Positions 18,022 to 18,255 of a stretch of 18,255 nucleotides of DNA are shown piece by piece. Position numbers and translations under genes: made by a program. This DNA is from Chloromonas sp. AAM2. Lineage: Eukaryota > Chlorophyta > Chlorophyceae > Chlamydomonadales > Chlamydomonadaceae. Location of the stretch: contig QAXH01005187.1 of assembly GCA_004335635.1 (NCBI GenBank), positions 1-18,255 on the forward strand. Reading direction: 5' to 3'. The notes under the pieces are model-generated. The model had not been told where the DNA came from. It worked only from the letters and a program-made list of their open reading frames with translations, and searched no databases. Position 1 is the first letter of the stretch, and each line of letters starts with the position of its first letter.

Positions 18022-18255
18022 GCATGGCGCTGTGCCCTGAGGGCTGCCTGGCGCCTTGCCCTGAGGGCTGCATGGCGCTGTGCCCTGAGAGCTGCATGGC
18101 GCTGTGCCCTGAGAGCTGCATGGCGCTGTGCCCTGAGAGCTGCATGGCGCTGTGCCCTGAGAGCTGCATGGCGCTGTGCCCTGAGAGCTGCATGGCGCTG
18201 TGCCCTGAGAGCTGCATGGCGCTGTGCCCTGAGAGCTGCATGGCGCTGTGCCCTG
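18022..18255. repeat. 24-bp minisatellite, nine full copies plus one partial
   Basis: Units of 24 bp (+ strand phase GCATGGCGCTGTGCCCTGAG plus 4 bases) start at 18022. Copies 1 and 2 are diverged (GAGGGCT ends; copy 2 GCCTGGCGCCTT), copies 3 to 9 (18070-18237) are identical, and copy 10 is cut by the window edge. Because 24 is a multiple of 3, the frame of the long - strand ORF continues through it as an 8-residue period (ALRAQRHA, ALRARRQA in the variant copy) without a stop. Two + frames and the other - frames are also free of stops within the array. Confidence 0.95.

Noticed and set aside
17999..18241. Frame encoding MQLSGHSA repeats on - through the minisatellite
   Set aside because: Any repeat of 24 bp without a stop gives such a frame; this one stops at 17999 and is not the frame of the long ORF.

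Overview
The window looks like nuclear DNA of a green alga (Chlorophyta, most likely Chlorophyceae/Chlamydomonadales). The evidence is intron-dense genes with short GT-AG introns (about 60 to 400 bp), moderate-to-high GC, long serine/proline/alanine-rich low-complexity coding sequence, dinucleotide and minisatellite repeats, a TGTAA-type polyadenylation signal after one gene, and plant-type protein families. The species cannot be fixed from sequence alone. There is no sign of bacterial operons, rRNA, tRNA or CRISPR.

Layout: (1) 268-1629 (+) holds the last three exons of a protein I do not recognise; its 5' part lies off the window. (2) 1669-2208 is a short MITE-like element with matching inverted ends just after that stop codon; a third copy of the end sequence sits in the preceding intron. 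(3) 2209-3531 has no gene I can support. (4) 3532-8406 (-) is a complete 12-exon diacylglycerol kinase gene of the plant type without C1 domains (519 aa model, every exon junction in phase). (5) 8896-11762 (-) is a 6-exon leucine-rich-repeat gene (509 aa model) whose first residues match the Elongin BC-box consensus, suggesting a cullin-RING substrate receptor. (6) 12096-14305 (+) is a complete 6-exon TMCO1-like gene (179 aa), an ER membrane protein of the calcium load-activated channel/DUF106 family, divergent from the LRR gene across a 333-bp shared promoter. (7) 14306-15341 is mostly 3' flank. (8) 15342 to about 17897 (-) is a very long open exon of a disordered Ser/Pro/Ala-rich protein with many Arg-x-Ser sites; the same frame stays open through a 24-bp minisatellite to the window edge.

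The genes do not form a functional cluster. DAG kinase (lipid signalling/phosphatidic acid production) and TMCO1 (ER calcium leak and membrane-protein biogenesis) both bear on membrane signalling, but adjacency in an algal genome is weak evidence of a link. The most unusual regulatory observation is three perfect TGACGTCA palindromes, each about 66-88 bp upstream of an ATG, two of which belong to the convincingly modelled TMCO1 and DAG kinase genes. The strongest candidate for undescribed biology is the BC-box-like LRR protein; the minisatellite in frame with the disordered protein is second.
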